From contig CM064424.1 of NCBI GenBank assembly GCA_032690845.1, positions 33,677,969 through 33,741,968 on the forward strand: a stretch of DNA of 64,000 nt, written 5' to 3'. Every line of letters begins with the position of its first letter. Within the stretch, counting starts at the first letter, position 1. Below, in pieces: positions 11,821 through 23,031 of this stretch. This stretch comes from Eleusine coracana subsp. coracana (Eukaryota > Streptophyta > Magnoliopsida > Poales > Poaceae). Both the position numbers and the translations under genes were made by a program. A model generated the notes under the pieces. It saw only the letters and a program-made list of their open reading frames with translations. It was not told where the DNA came from and searched no databases.

Positions 11821-12504
11821 CCCTTATATTTACCCTTGACATGTAGTGTGTTCTTCTTTCTCTTGCATGGTAATTAGGACTCCTTTGTGACTAGTATGCT
11901 TTGCATCCATACATGTGTAAATAACTAAAAGAAAAACACATAAAAATTAATCAATGTCTAACCCACTCAAGATTGTTATGAGCAAGGGGGAGTGCTTGAG
12001 AAGGTGGTTTGGCTTCTCTCAAGGCAAGAGTATGGCTTATAGTGAGTAAGCTTGAGAGGGGTTCAAATCTGACATTGTTAGGTTTCCTTTGTGTATTGTT
12101 TAATATTGCTTGCATTTACATGGCATGTTTACTTCAATTGCATATTTAAAAATACTTGGTGCATGCATCAAATAGGAAACACAAAGGAGGCTTGTCTCAT
12201 TTCGAGAATTTTGTGCCTCATGATATATATGAGATTACATCTCCATAAGTGTGACCAAAGGAAAGGATTGTGCTTCATACCCATTGAGCAAGCTCTTATG
12301 AACTCCGAGGCTAAATCTACTCGTGCGGTTCACGGACTAAGGCGCATACAGACCCATTTGGTTCTTAATTGCCTTGGTTCTTATTTGCTCGATTCTTTAT
12401 TTGGCATTTGCAAAAATTATAAGGCCATAAGAGTGCCGCTATTTGAAAAGGAGTGTTTGAGAGTTCCCTTCATATTCCAAGTGTAGTGTTTTATTTGGGT
12501 GTTA
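11821..12504. other. Unclassified repeat fragment
   Basis: This 0.7 kb non-coding segment sits between the H LTR and the broken end of S1 gag. It has a Sirevirus-like plus-strand purine tract (AAGGGGGAG near 11986), and its right edge reads GGGTGTTA. Open frames here show no domain. It may be the 3' non-coding part of a plus-strand Sirevirus or a decayed LTR. Confidence 0.35.
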
Positions 12505-13073
12505 ATTGAGGGCACATGGAAAGTTGGAGAAATTTCTTGACTTAGGGATGTCCAAGGGCTCACTCTCAAGATCACCAACACGGTCCTTAGCCAACTTACA
12601 CTCTTTTCTTACCACCTCGAACATCTTGGACTTCTTCATGGCGATGTCACGGGCTTGCTCAAGCATGCTCCACAACTCGGCACATGTGTACTCCTCATCA
12701 TCGCTATCATCGCTACTCTCATCCTCACTCTCCCCAAGTTGGCTCACGGCCATGTGGCACGTAGGAGGTGGAGGAAGAGCCCGTGGAGGTGTGGTCTTGA
12801 TCATGGATAGACCGTCCACTTCTTCATCACTTGAGGAAGAGGACTCATCACTTGAGTTTTCGCTTGTCCCCTCTCCAACAAGTGCCTTGTGAGAGAAATT
12901 CTTCTCGTAGTCTTGAGCTTAGCCTTTGCCTTTGCTCTTGTCCTTGTTGAAGTATCTCTTCTTTTTGTGCTTGGCCTTGGGATCTTCTTCTTCTTCTTCA
13001 CTTGAATCTTGAGACTTGGATGCTTATTTCTTGGGCTTTGGGCACTCTCACACAAAGTGATTCTTTGAGCCAC
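12505..13073 (-). pseudogene. gag: S1 gag, C-terminal third
   Basis: The minus strand reads from the second half of the zinc knuckle (GSKNHFV, a stop, ECPKPKK) into a Lys-rich and Ser/Asp/Glu-rich tail (SSDESSSSDEEVDGLSMIK), then a helical segment (ELWSMLEQARDIAMKKSKMF). It ends at 12505 against unrelated sequence. This tail after the knuckle is typical of Sirevirus gag. The first half of the knuckle lies on the other side of the solo LTR at 14978. Confidence 0.75.
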
Positions 13074-14972
13074 TGTTGGCACTTCTTAATATTGCACCAA
13101 AATATTATCTGGTAACAACGCTTGAAGTGTTGATCAATGTTTGTTATACTTTATGAGAAGAGTGAACCAATCCGCAAGCGCAAGGAACATCTATTGTAGC
13201 ATTTCACCAGGGAGTATTCCAAGGTATCGTATTTATTTTCCTTAGGGAAGCTAGGCGTAAGAGTATCTTGGTTTAACAAAGATATGACTATAAGAGTTAT
13301 ACCAACTGACCAAAGACGAGGGTAAGATATTCAATGATAAACAGGGGAGCAGTGATATAGGAAAGATCCACACAAAAATAGATAAAAGAGATCGATTAAG
13401 CTAGTCGGGAGGACAGTGAGTTTAAGTCTAGAATTCCTAAGATAAACTTTCCTATATCTAGTCAAGCGTCAAAATTCTCAGTTACTTGGGTTGAGTGCTT
13501 ACACCAAATCCATGGTACAGCCTCGAGTCTTTCACCAATAAGCTTACTTCAGGGCACGACAACAATCCACTAATAGGGTCAGTACCTAACCTCATGCACT
13601 AGTGGGCACGTCACCGTTAGACAACCCTGGTTGAGACTTCCCGAACGTGGTGGAATACTAAATGGACGGACAGGGCTGTCACCACGTGCCGCCTACCACA
13701 CAGCCCGTGGGGACAAATGCAAATCCAACTAGTGTTAACTTAGGCACCGCGCCTACGCTTTCTCTAGATATTCTTCCGTTGGCCTAGCGGAAGAATAGCC
13801 GAGAAATAACCAAGTCTAAGTTCTATTGAAGAACTAAACTTAATTAAATCCTAGCCGGGAATCTAGTAAACTATGCTTCAAAGATCTTTCCCGATCATTG
13901 CAACTTAAGGAAATTGACTAAGTAAAGATAAATACTTGACAAGATAAATAAGGAAAAGATAATTATATTTAATAAAAGATAAGTCTCACAAAAGGAGAAA
14001 AGACACAAGAGAGCTCATACCAAGACTCCGAGACGATTTCCGGAATCCCGAGCGATGCTCTTGTCTAGACTCTAACTCCCGACTAACTAACCTACTCTAC
14101 TAGTAAGAAAAGTAGTGGGAAAATGGACTCCAATGTGTTTCACCTGCTTCATTCCTATTTTTGCCTAATTCCTCCTCTATTTATAGATGGCGAAGGGTTG
14201 GCGTGTATTTGTAGGTGAAGGAGAGTCGGTATGCAAAATTTCCCCCGCTGGGCGGCGGGCCACACCGGGCGGCCGGGCATGCCGGGCGGTAGGTTAGGCC
14301 AGGCGGCCGTTGGATGAAGTCGGTTCCCGACCGACTTGTCTTTGGTTGGCTCCGATATTGTCTTGATGGCGGTTCCTTGGTCAGTTCACAACCATTTTAT
14401 CCATTTGGCATCGATAGGCATAATGGGCCGAGTGGGCTGGACACCCCGGGGGGAAAACCCCAGGCCGGGCGGCCTGGCAGGCCGGCCGGTAGCGGCCTAT
14501 GTCGGGCGGCGGCCCCTTTTTGGTGCCGACCCCCTCTGGGTCATGTCTTCACTTATCCAAGTTGTGCCACATGGATGCCTCCTTTATTTCTCCACTTTTT
14601 ACCCTCCTTAATCCAGGAATGGTAAACGGCCTTATTTTGGAGTGTTTTGCAGAGTCGATTGGGTCGGATGATTCGGCCTGGTGAGACTCTATTTTAACCA
14701 GCCGGGTGGCTGATTTCAGCCTAATATGACCCTATCACTTGTGTTCTGATTTCAGCCGTCACGACCCTGTTGGCCGGCTATTCTACGGTAGGATCGGCCG
14801 ATGGGGCGTTTCTTCATGTTGTTACATAATTTTGGCCCTCTTAAACCTGCAAACACATATTTCACCAAAGCTTGTGGAACTTTATTAGTTTAAACAAATA
14901 TTCATGAAACTTTGGTCTGTAGCATTACTCGACCAGTTGGTGGCCGATATTGGGTTTTAAGGGCCACCAACG
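13074..14972 (-). repeat. Solo LTR (1899 bp) inserted in the S1 zinc knuckle
   Basis: The block runs from TGTTGG (13074) to CCAACG (14972) and is flanked by the 5-bp target duplication GCCAC at 13069-13073 and 14973-14977. Removing it and one GCCAC rejoins the S1 gag knuckle in frame. No internal coding region is present, which fits a solo LTR. A TATAAATA (complement of 14178-14185) with the GC-rich side to its right gives minus orientation. The upstream (U3) part holds repeated GGGCGGC-type motifs at about 14248-14310 and 14462-14514. The superfamily is not determinable from an LTR alone. Confidence 0.7.
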
Positions 14973-15200
14973 GCCACAATTGAAGCACTTGCCCCTTGAC
15001 TTGGAAGCAAACTTATTCTTGAAGTTCTTCATCTTACTCATGAGAAGAGCCAAGTCTTCGGTCAAGTCACCCTCATCGTCATCTTCTTCATCATCATCCT
15101 CAATGATCACCTTTTTCTTCTTCTTCTTGCTCTTGCTAGATTCTTGCTTGTCGGCCGGCAGAGCAAGATTGCATGGTTGAGGACCATCCAGCCTCAATTG
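14973..15200 (-). pseudogene. gag: S1 gag, middle fragment
   Basis: This minus-strand segment, caught between the CRM insertion and the solo LTR, encodes a Lys-rich stretch, an acidic run (EDDDEEDDDEGDLTEDLALL) and the first half of a CCHC knuckle (KCFNCG). It joins in frame to the N-terminal gag piece at 23032 once CRM and the AATTG duplication are removed. Confidence 0.8.
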
Positions 15201-16124
15201 TGATGAGGACATCACTCCTATGGATACACACAACACTCCTCCAAATCTGAACTTGCAAGGTCCAATGACTAGAGCTTGTGCACGACAACTAAATTTAGAG
15301 GTGAGCTCGTTCCTACGTTCTTCGCTATATGTTACTTTTGAGAATGGTTTGCTACCTAATGATTATTTTATGATTAGAAACCATGGAGAGGACCAGGAGA
15401 TGATGGGAGAAGGATTTGGAAACATGGAGGGCCAGCAAGGGCTTGGAAGCCAAAGTGGAGGCCCAATCAAAACCGACTTCGAGTCTGTTTCGGGGCCCAG
15501 GACCAGTCTGTACTAAAACGGTCGCCCAGGACGCATACGGACTCGGATTTGGACGTTCTACATATGCACGGAAAGATAAGGAGAAGGCCTTTCCAATGCC
15601 GCCGGCCTCATGTCAAAATTCATCCGGAGTCATCGGGAATCGTCAAAACAAGAGAGAGTCCAGAATCTGTGTCGGTGCTGCGTCGCTTATTTTTTGTCTT
15701 TGGGCCTTGTATCTAGTTGAGCCCAATTCGGGGCGCGTCCAGAGGGTCTTGCACGACCCTAGGGTCTTTATATACAGCCACCGCCGCACCATTAGGGTTC
15801 GGGTTTTGCTTAGATCAATTCTGTTCATAAACAGTTTCGCCGTTCATCGGTTTGTGAGACCCCAACTTCGAGAGTTTAATCATACATCTGCAATTGTGTT
15901 GCATTCTTCGTTGTTCTTGCTTGTGTTCTTGATTTGCAGGCAGGGATTAGCCTTCTCGGCGAGGTCAATCGTCTTTTGGACGGTTGATAAGCAGAGGAGA
16001 CGTCGTGCTGCGATTGCGGGGTTTAGAACGTGCTGTTCTGAAGCCGGATCGATTTGTGTGTCGCCTCCGACCAAATCAACTTACCAAGAACCTTTCGGAA
16101 GATCGGGAACCCTTGTCCACATCA
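15201..16124 (+). repeat. CRM 5' LTR (924 bp)
   Basis: TGATGAGGAC at 15201 to CCACATCA at 16124, same length as the 3' copy at 22108-23031. A TATA-like TTTATATA lies near 15768. The open frame at 15416-16132 is an LTR frame, not a separate gene. The first 318 bp duplicate the last part of pol and are non-functional at this end. Confidence 0.93.
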
Positions 16125-16126
16125 AG

Positions 16127-16139
16127 TGGTAATCAGAGC
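16127..16139 (+). promoter_or_regulatory. CRM primer-binding site (tRNA-Met type)
   Basis: TGGTAATCAGAGC lies 2 bp after the LTR end. It matches the initiator-Met site TGGTATCAGAGC except for one extra A. Confidence 0.85.
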
Positions 16140-17379
16140 TTCAGGTGCACCGTCAGGTTCATACTACCCTTTAGTTTTGTTTTCGTGTTCTTCCTATCAT
16201 CCACTGAAAATACCAAAAAAATTTTTTCCCCGCCCATAACCACGTGTTTAGCCTTTGCATATTTCAATTTCAGAGTCCGTAGTGTTGAGTTTGTGCCCTA
16301 GTTCTTGTTTAGTCGCTGGTTTAGTTTGTGTTTTTGTCGTCAGTAGTGTTTCCCTTGCAACCCTAGCCGCCATCCCCCTCACCATCCTCGGTTTTGTCGG
16401 CTTTGTGTGCTAGGGTTGATTGATCAACACGCCCACCCTAAACCTACCCTCACCACCTCGGACCAATTTCACAAATTCCCCTTTCCGCTGCATCCACCTC
16501 GCTAAAAAAAAAAATCCCTACCCGACCCCAAGCCCGACTCGGATTTCACTGAAACCACCGGGTTCTTCAAAACCGATTCCGACACCCCTTCGGTAAAACA
16601 GCCATAACTTTTCGCTCGATTGTCCGTTTTGGCTGAAATTTTTACAGGAGATTCTAGACGAAAAGTTAATCGGGAAGATAAAGAAAAAATCGGGAAGATA
16701 AAGAATTCAAAAAATTCCTACGCCCTGTGTGCCCTCATCAAAAAATTCAAAAAAAATCGGGAAGATAAAGAAAAAATTCATTCAAGTTGAAACCCGACGT
16801 TTTCTGAAACTTCAAGATTTTTTGTAGGCCACGTCCTAGCTCGGTTTGAGCTGAAATTTTTTGTGGTTTCTCCCTGTTTGCTAGTCAGTTGGAAAAAAAT
16901 ATCAAAAAAATAAAATAAAAAAAAAAAGAAATTTGGGATTCCTACTAGTGCTCCATCTAGCCCCCTGAAATTTCTGAGTTTGGCTGTTTTACACTAAGCC
17001 CCCTGTTATCGGCTGTGTCCCTTTGTCTCCTTGTTTCTTCTTTGCTATCACTACTGTTCTAGGACATAGTTAGACCAGCAACTAGGGACAAGTTACTTGG
17101 GCACTTATTCAGCTTTACTATCTGTTTTTGATTTGTGTGCCACTCATATATACATATTTGGCCTTCCTAGCTCTACATACTTCTTCTGGACAGCACATAG
17201 GTTATTTGGTAACCCTTGCAATCGTGGAACACTTCTCCCTGGTATCCTTCACTTTGTTGTTTTCAGAACTTTGTAAGAGCTTTGCAAGAAGCTTACTTTT
17301 GCTGTGTTGAGAGGCACCACTGCTTAGTAGTTTTGTAGGGATAATCTTCACTTTTTTGTTTCCTGTTTTGGTGTTTCTG
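16140..17379 (+). other. CRM leader, non-coding
   Basis: About 1.2 kb lies between the primer site and gag. It is AT- and homopolymer-rich. An 18-bp phrase (AATCGGGAAGATAAAGAA) occurs three times between 16668 and 16772. I see no domain-bearing frame. Confidence 0.7.
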
Positions 17380-17630
17380 ATGTCAGGAAGCGACGGGGAG
17401 GGTGCTTCACCCTCAAAATTGGATGAGTGCGTGAGCCAAAATCAGTTACAGAAGGCTTTGCAGGCGGTTCAGAGTGATTTGGCAGAAACGATCACCAGGG
17501 CCGTCACCGACGCCGTCACCAAGCTTCACCTGGGACCAAGCTTCACCTGGGAGAAAGCATTGAGCGGTTGGATAAGAGAGTCTCTAAGTTAACCGATCAG
17601 GTTGTCGAATTGGAGACCGCTCACAAGACC

Positions 17631-17667
<37 letters not shown>

Positions 17668-18640
17668 CCAACAACAACACCAACAACGACGTTGAAGGCG
17701 ATCATGATGAAGCAACGGTGTATAAGGCTGATGGCACCATTGATAGGTCAGCTACAACGACCGCAAGGTTACGACGCCGTTTGCAATGTAACCCTCATGG
17801 TATGGGTGGTTTCCACAACCACACCCGTCGCACATAAGGTAACTATGCTCCAGATGATCCGTATGCTAAAATTAAGTTTTCAATTCCTTCGTTTTCGGGT
17901 CAATACGATGGTGATGCTTACCTTGATTGGGAAATGACGGTAGAACAAAAATTTAATGCCCACCTTGTTCCTGAACAACATAGAGTTAGACAAGCCACTA
18001 GTGAGTTTAAGGACTTTGCTATTGTTTGGTGGAGTGGTCTAGCTGCTGAAACCGATTTGCCTACTACTTGGGAAGAACTTAAGGTAGAAATGCGTGATCG
18101 TTTTGTTCCTCCTTCTTTTTATAGAGAAATTCGTAATAAACTGTAGCGTTTAGATCAAGGAGATAAAACTGTTCAGGAGTACTTTAGTGAGCTTCAGAAG
18201 GGTTTGATTCGTTGTGCTGTGGTTGAAAAAGTAGAGGATCAGATTTGCCGCTTTTATTCTGGTTTGAGAAAAGAAATTCAGGACATCCTTGATTATAAAG
18301 AATTTTATACCCTCAACCAGTGTTTCCAGTATGCTATGCTTGCAGAGAAAGAATCACAGGGACTTTTCCAGGCTTTTGAGGAGTACAGCAAGTCTAGGAA
18401 TTTCTACCCACCACGGCCGACGGGGACTTCGGGGCTGCCCAAGCCATCTTTCCGGCCGTCCCCACCAGCTAGTGTTGTTTCTGCAGCACCAAGATCAGCC
18501 CCTGCCCCTTCTACGCGCTCAGGTAAAAATTCTGTGCAGGTACCGGCTAGTAGTGCCTCCTCTGTTGCTTCGACGGGACGCACTACAGGGATTCAGTGCC
18601 ACCGCTGCCATGGTCTTGGCCATGTGCAGAAAGATTGCCC
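17380..18640 (+). pseudogene. gag: CRM gag, frameshifted
   Basis: The start chosen is ATG 17380 (MSGSDGEGASPSK). A coiled-coil-like N-terminus follows, then a poly-Asn tract from an AAC microsatellite (about 17630-17690). The gag core (VEQKFNAH, FAIVWWSGLA, VQEYFSELQKGL) and a canonical CCHC knuckle at 18597-18638 (CHRCHGLGHVQKDC) come next. Breaks are: a 17-bp tandem duplication at 17518-17551 that shifts the frame within a conserved helix; a TAA at 17835; and a TAG at 18144 where Gln is likely. The downstream frame is then open into protease. Confidence 0.88.
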
Positions 18641-21600
18641 AAGTAGGCGGGCATATGTGGCGACAGATGATGGCGGTTACATGAGAGCCTCCGATGTGGA
18701 GGATGAGGAGGAGGATGTCGCTGCCACCAGCTGTGACCTCGTCCTTGGAGGCGGAGATACCACGGGCTATATGAATATTATTGTGCAGCGTGTGCTTAGC
18801 ACACAAGTCCAGCAGCCCGAGATGATGCAGCGACATAACTTGTTCCAGATTTTCTTCGTCATCAAGAACCGTCGGGCACGTGTCATCATTGATGGAGGAA
18901 GCTGCAACAATTTGGTGAGTTCTAATGTGGTTAAGAAGCTTGATTTGACCACACGCCCACATCCACATCCAATACTACATTCAGTGGTTAAATGACTCTG
19001 GAAAAGCTAAGGTAACACAAACTTGCAGAGTTCCTTTTTCCATTGGTTCCTATGTGGATTCTGTTGATTGTGATGTTGTACCCATGCAAGCTTGTTCACT
19101 TTTATTGGGTAGACCTTGGGAATTTGATAATGATGCTGTACACCATGGTAAAAGTAATAAGTACACTTTTATGCATAAAGGAACTAAAATTACTTTGTTA
19201 CCAATGACCCCTGCTGAAATTGTACAAGCTGATTTAGAACGAGCTGCTAGTTTGAAAAATAAACGCCCTGAAATTCAGCAACCTGTTAATTCTGCTTCTA
19301 CACCAAGTAATGTTAATGATTCTTCATGTTCTAAGGGTGCTGCAATTAAATTACAAGGTCGTTCATGTCTTGCCACAAAATCTGAGCTTGCTGAAATTTC
19401 TACTGATGATATTTGCTATGCTTTGATATGCAAACAAGCCTTGTTTTTGCTTGGTGATATTGCTTCTAGTGCTTTGCCTCCTGCTGTCACTAACCTTTTG
19501 CAGGAGTATGAGGATGTTTTCCCAGCTGAGATACCACCGGGATTGCCACCTTTGAGAGGGATTGAGTATCAAATTGATTTGATTCCTGGTGCTACTTTAC
19601 CAAACCGTGCTGCTTATAGGACCAACCCTGAGGAGACTAAGGAGATACAACGACAAGTCCAAGACCTTTTGGATCGTGGGTATGTTCGTCAATCACTTAG
19701 TCCTTGTGCTGTTCCTGTACTTTTGGTTCCTAAGAAAGATGGTTCTTGGCGTATGTGTGTAGATTGTAGAGCCATTAATAACATTACTATTAGGTATCGT
19801 CATCCTATTCCTAGGCTAGACGACATGCTTGATGAGTTATGTGGTGCTATAATTTTCACCAAAATTGATTTGCGTTGTGGCTACCATCAAATTAGAATGA
19901 AACTTGGAGATGAATGGAAAACAGCTTTCAAAACCAAATTCGGGTTGTATGAGTGGTTAGTAATGCCTTTTGGGTTAACTAATGCACCCAGTACTTTCAT
20001 GCGTTTGATGAATGAGGTTTTAAGACCTTTTATTGGCAAATTTGTGGTTGTTTACTTTGATGATATCTTGATTTATAGTAAATCCACGGATGATCATATG
20101 ATTCATTTGCGTGCTGTTTTTGATGCTTTGCGAGCTGCACGTTTATTTGGTAACCTTGAGAAGTGCACCTTTTGCACGGATCGAGTCTCTTTTCTTGGCT
20201 ATGTTGTGACTCCACAGGGAATTGAGGTGGATGAGGCGAAGATTGAAGCCATAAAGAGCTGGCCTGTACCAAAAACTATCACACAGGTGAGGAGTTTTCT
20301 TGGTCTTGCAGGTTTCTACCGCCGCTTTGTCAAAGATTTCAGCACCATTGCTGCACCATTGCATGAGTTGACAAAGAAGGGCGTTGACTTCCATTTTGGT
20401 AAGGTACATCATGAGTCTTTTGATGCTTTGAAGGACAAACTTACACATGCACCATTGCTGCAATTACCCAATTTTGATAAGACTTTTGAGCTTGAATGTG
20501 ATGCTAGTGGTATAGGCATTGGTGGTGTTCTGATGCAAGATGGTAAACCTGTTGCATACTTTAGTGAGAAAATTACTGGGCCTGTTTTGAATTATTCCAC
20601 GTATGATAAGGAACTATATGCACTTGTATGTTCTTTAGAAACGTGGCGTCATTATTTGTTGCCCAAAGAATTTGTTATTCATTCTGATCATGAATCACTT
20701 AAGTATATTCGTTCTCAAGGCAATTTGAACCGTAGACATGCTAAATGGGTTGAGTTTATTGAGTCTTTTCCTTATATTATTAAACATAAGAAAGGGAAGG
20801 ATAATGTGATTGCTGATGCTTTATCGAGGCGATATACTTTGTTGTCTCAACTTGATTGTAGAATTTTTGGACTTGAGGCAATTAAAGAACAATATGTTGC
20901 TGATGTCGACTTTAAAGATGTATTGCTGCACTGTAAAGAAGGTCGTGCTTGGCACAAATTTGTGTTGAATGATGGATTCTTGTTTAGAGCTAACCGCCTA
21001 TGCATTCCAGTTGGTTCCGTTCGTCTTTTGTTGTTGCAGGAGGCGCATGGAGGTGGATTGATGGGTCATTTTGGTGCTAAGAAGACAGAGGATATTTTGG
21101 CCACACACTTCTTTTGGCCAAGGATGAGGAAAGATGTTGAGCGTTTTGTTGCTCGCTGCACTACATGTCAAAAAGCTAAGTCTCGATTGAATCCACATGG
21201 TTTATACATGCCACTTCCTGTTCCTTCTATTCCTTGGGCGGATATTTCTATGGACTTTATTTTAGGACTGCCTAGGACTAAGAGGGGGAGCGATAGCATT
21301 TTTGTTGTCGTGGATCGTTTTTCCAAGATGGCACACTTTATATTATGTCATAAAACTGATGATGCTAGTTATATTGCTGATCTTTTTTTCAAAGAAATTG
21401 TACGTTTGCATGGTATGCCTTCTACTATTGTTTCAGATCGTGATGCAAAATTCTTGAGTCATTTTTGGCGCACGCTTTGGAATAAGTTGGGTACAAAGTT
21501 GTTATTTTCTACAACTTGTCATCCACAAACTGATGGACAAACTGAGGTTGTGAACTGCACTTTGGGTACTATGTTGCGAGCTGTTTTGAAGAAAAATTTG

Positions 21601-22423
21601 AAGCAATGGGAAGAATGCTTACTTCATGTTGAGTTTGCTTATAATCGGGCAACACATTCTACTACCAAGGTAAGTCCATTCAAGGTAGTGTATGGTTTTG
21701 ATCCCCGTACTCCACTTGATATACTTCCTCTACCTATTAATGAGAGAGTTCATATTGATGCTAAGGAGCGTGCTGAATTTATTTTGCAAATACATGAGAC
21801 CACTAGACTTAGCATTGAAAAGATGAATGAAAAGTATAAAATTGCTGGTAGTAAAGCTTGATGTAGGAGATTTAGTGTGGTTACACTTAAGGAAGGATAG
21901 ATTTCCAGAATTGAGAAAGTCTAAACTAATGCCTAGAGCTGATGGTCCATTCAAAATAATAGAGAAGATTAATGATAATGCATACAAACTTGAGTTGCCT
22001 CCCGAGTTCGGGGTTAGTCCTATTTTTAACATTTCAGATTTGAAACCATACTTGGGAGAAGAGGATGAGCTTGAGTCGAGGACGACTCCACTTCAAGAGG
22101 GGGAGGATGATGAGGACATCACTCCTATGGATATACACAACACTCCTCCAAATCTGGACTTGCAAGGTCCAATGACTAGAGCTCGTGCACGACAACTAAA
22201 TTTAGAGGTGAGCTCGTTCCTACGTTCTTCGCTATATGTTACTTTTGAGAATGGTTTGCTACCTAATGATTATTTTATGATTAGAAACCATGGAGAGGAC
22301 CAGGAGATGATGGGAGAAGGATTTGGAAACGTGGAGGGCCAGCAAGGGCTTGGAAGCCAAAGTGGAGGCCCAATCAAAACCGACTTCGAGTCTGTTTCGG
22401 GGCCAAGGACCAGTCTGTACTAA
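18641..22423 (+). pseudogene. pol: CRM pol: protease, RT, RNase H, integrase, CR motif
   Basis: Protease carries IIDGGSCNNLVS near 18885; the DGG form is usual in this lineage. A single extra A near 18971 shifts the frame, after which a 935-codon frame (19054-21861) covers RT (RMCVDCRAINNITIRYRHP, catalytic YFDD at 20053-20064), RNase H (FELECDASG near 20488) and integrase (HHCC near 21040-21170, DISMDF, SDRDAKF and TDGQTEVVN for the DDE triad). A small deletion near 21858 shifts to the last frame, which contains the integrase C-terminus and the CR-like motif and ends at 22423 inside the 3' LTR. Only two indels separate it from a continuous frame. Confidence 0.92.
22095..22107 (+). promoter_or_regulatory. 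CRM polypurine tract
   Basis: AAGAGGGGGAGGA immediately precedes the 3' LTR start. It also lies inside the pol reading frame, encoding Glu/Gly/Asp residues. Confidence 0.85.
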
Positions 22424-23031
22424 AACGGTCGCCCAGGACGCATACGGACTCGGATTTGGACGTTCTAGATATGCACGGAAAGATAAGGAGAAGGCCTTTC
22501 CAATGCCGCCGGCCTCATGTCAAAATTCATCCGGAGTCATCGGGAATCGTCAAAACAAGAGAGAGTCCAGAATCTGTGTCGGTGCTGCGTCGCTTATTTT
22601 TTGTCTTTGGGCCTTGTATCTAGTTGAGCCCAATTCGGGGTGCGTCCAGAGGGTCTTGCACGACCCTAGGGTCTTTATATACAGCCACCGCCGCACCATT
22701 AGGGTTCGGGTTTTGCTTAGATCAATTCTGTTCATAAACAGTTTCGCCGTTCATCGGTTTGTGAGACCCCAACTTCGAGAGTTTAATCATACATCTGCAA
22801 TTGTGTTGCATTCTTCGTTGTTCTTGCTTGTGTTCTTGATTCGCAGGCAGGGATTAGCCTTCTCGGCGAGGTCAATCGTCTTTTGGACGGTTGATAAGCA
22901 GAGGAGACGTCGTGCTGCGATTGCGGGGTTTAGAACATGCTGTTCTGAAGCCGGATCGATTTGTGTGTCGCCTCCGACCAAATCAACTTACCAAGAACCT
23001 TTCGGAAGATCGGGAACCCTTGTCCACATCA
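22108..23031 (+). repeat. CRM 3' LTR (924 bp)
   Basis: TGATGAGGAC to CCACATCA, followed by the AATTG target duplication. It encodes the last 105 or so codons of pol. It is nearly identical to the 5' copy (about nine substitutions counted by eye, no indel). Confidence 0.93.

Larger units (their letters stand above)
15201..23031 (+). mobile_element. Complete CRM-clade (centromeric) chromovirus
   Basis: Two 924-bp LTRs begin TGATGAGG and end CCACATCA, flanked by the 5-bp target duplication AATTG (15196-15200 and 23032-23036). A tRNA-Met-type primer site follows the 5' LTR and a purine tract precedes the 3' LTR. Two traits mark the CRM clade (family knowledge): the pol frame runs about 315 bp into the 3' LTR, and its end carries a CR-motif-like sequence (GPMTRARARQLNLEVSSFL) instead of a chromodomain. 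Size (7.83 kb) and LTR length also fit. By eye the LTRs differ at about nine sites, so it is young. It is nonetheless broken by a 17-bp duplication, stops and small indels. Confidence 0.9.

Noticed and set aside
12091..12486. 131-codon plus-strand frame
   Set aside because: No recognisable domain, Cys/Leu-rich translation of non-coding repeat sequence; the surrounding segment looks like a 3' non-coding region.
13074..14972. CACTA or other DNA transposon
   Set aside because: The ends (TGTTGG/CCAACG) have weak inverted similarity, but the 5-bp duplication and LTR-like TATA favour a solo LTR; CACTA elements make 3-bp duplications and start CACTA/CACTG.
15416..16132. 238-codon plus-strand frame (repeated at 22323-23147)
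   Set aside because: It is an LTR frame offset from the real pol end, present in both CRM LTRs; the longer copy reads past the LTR into S1.
17630..17690. AAC microsatellite as a separate repeat feature
   Set aside because: It lies inside CRM gag and encodes a poly-Asn linker, so it is reported there.
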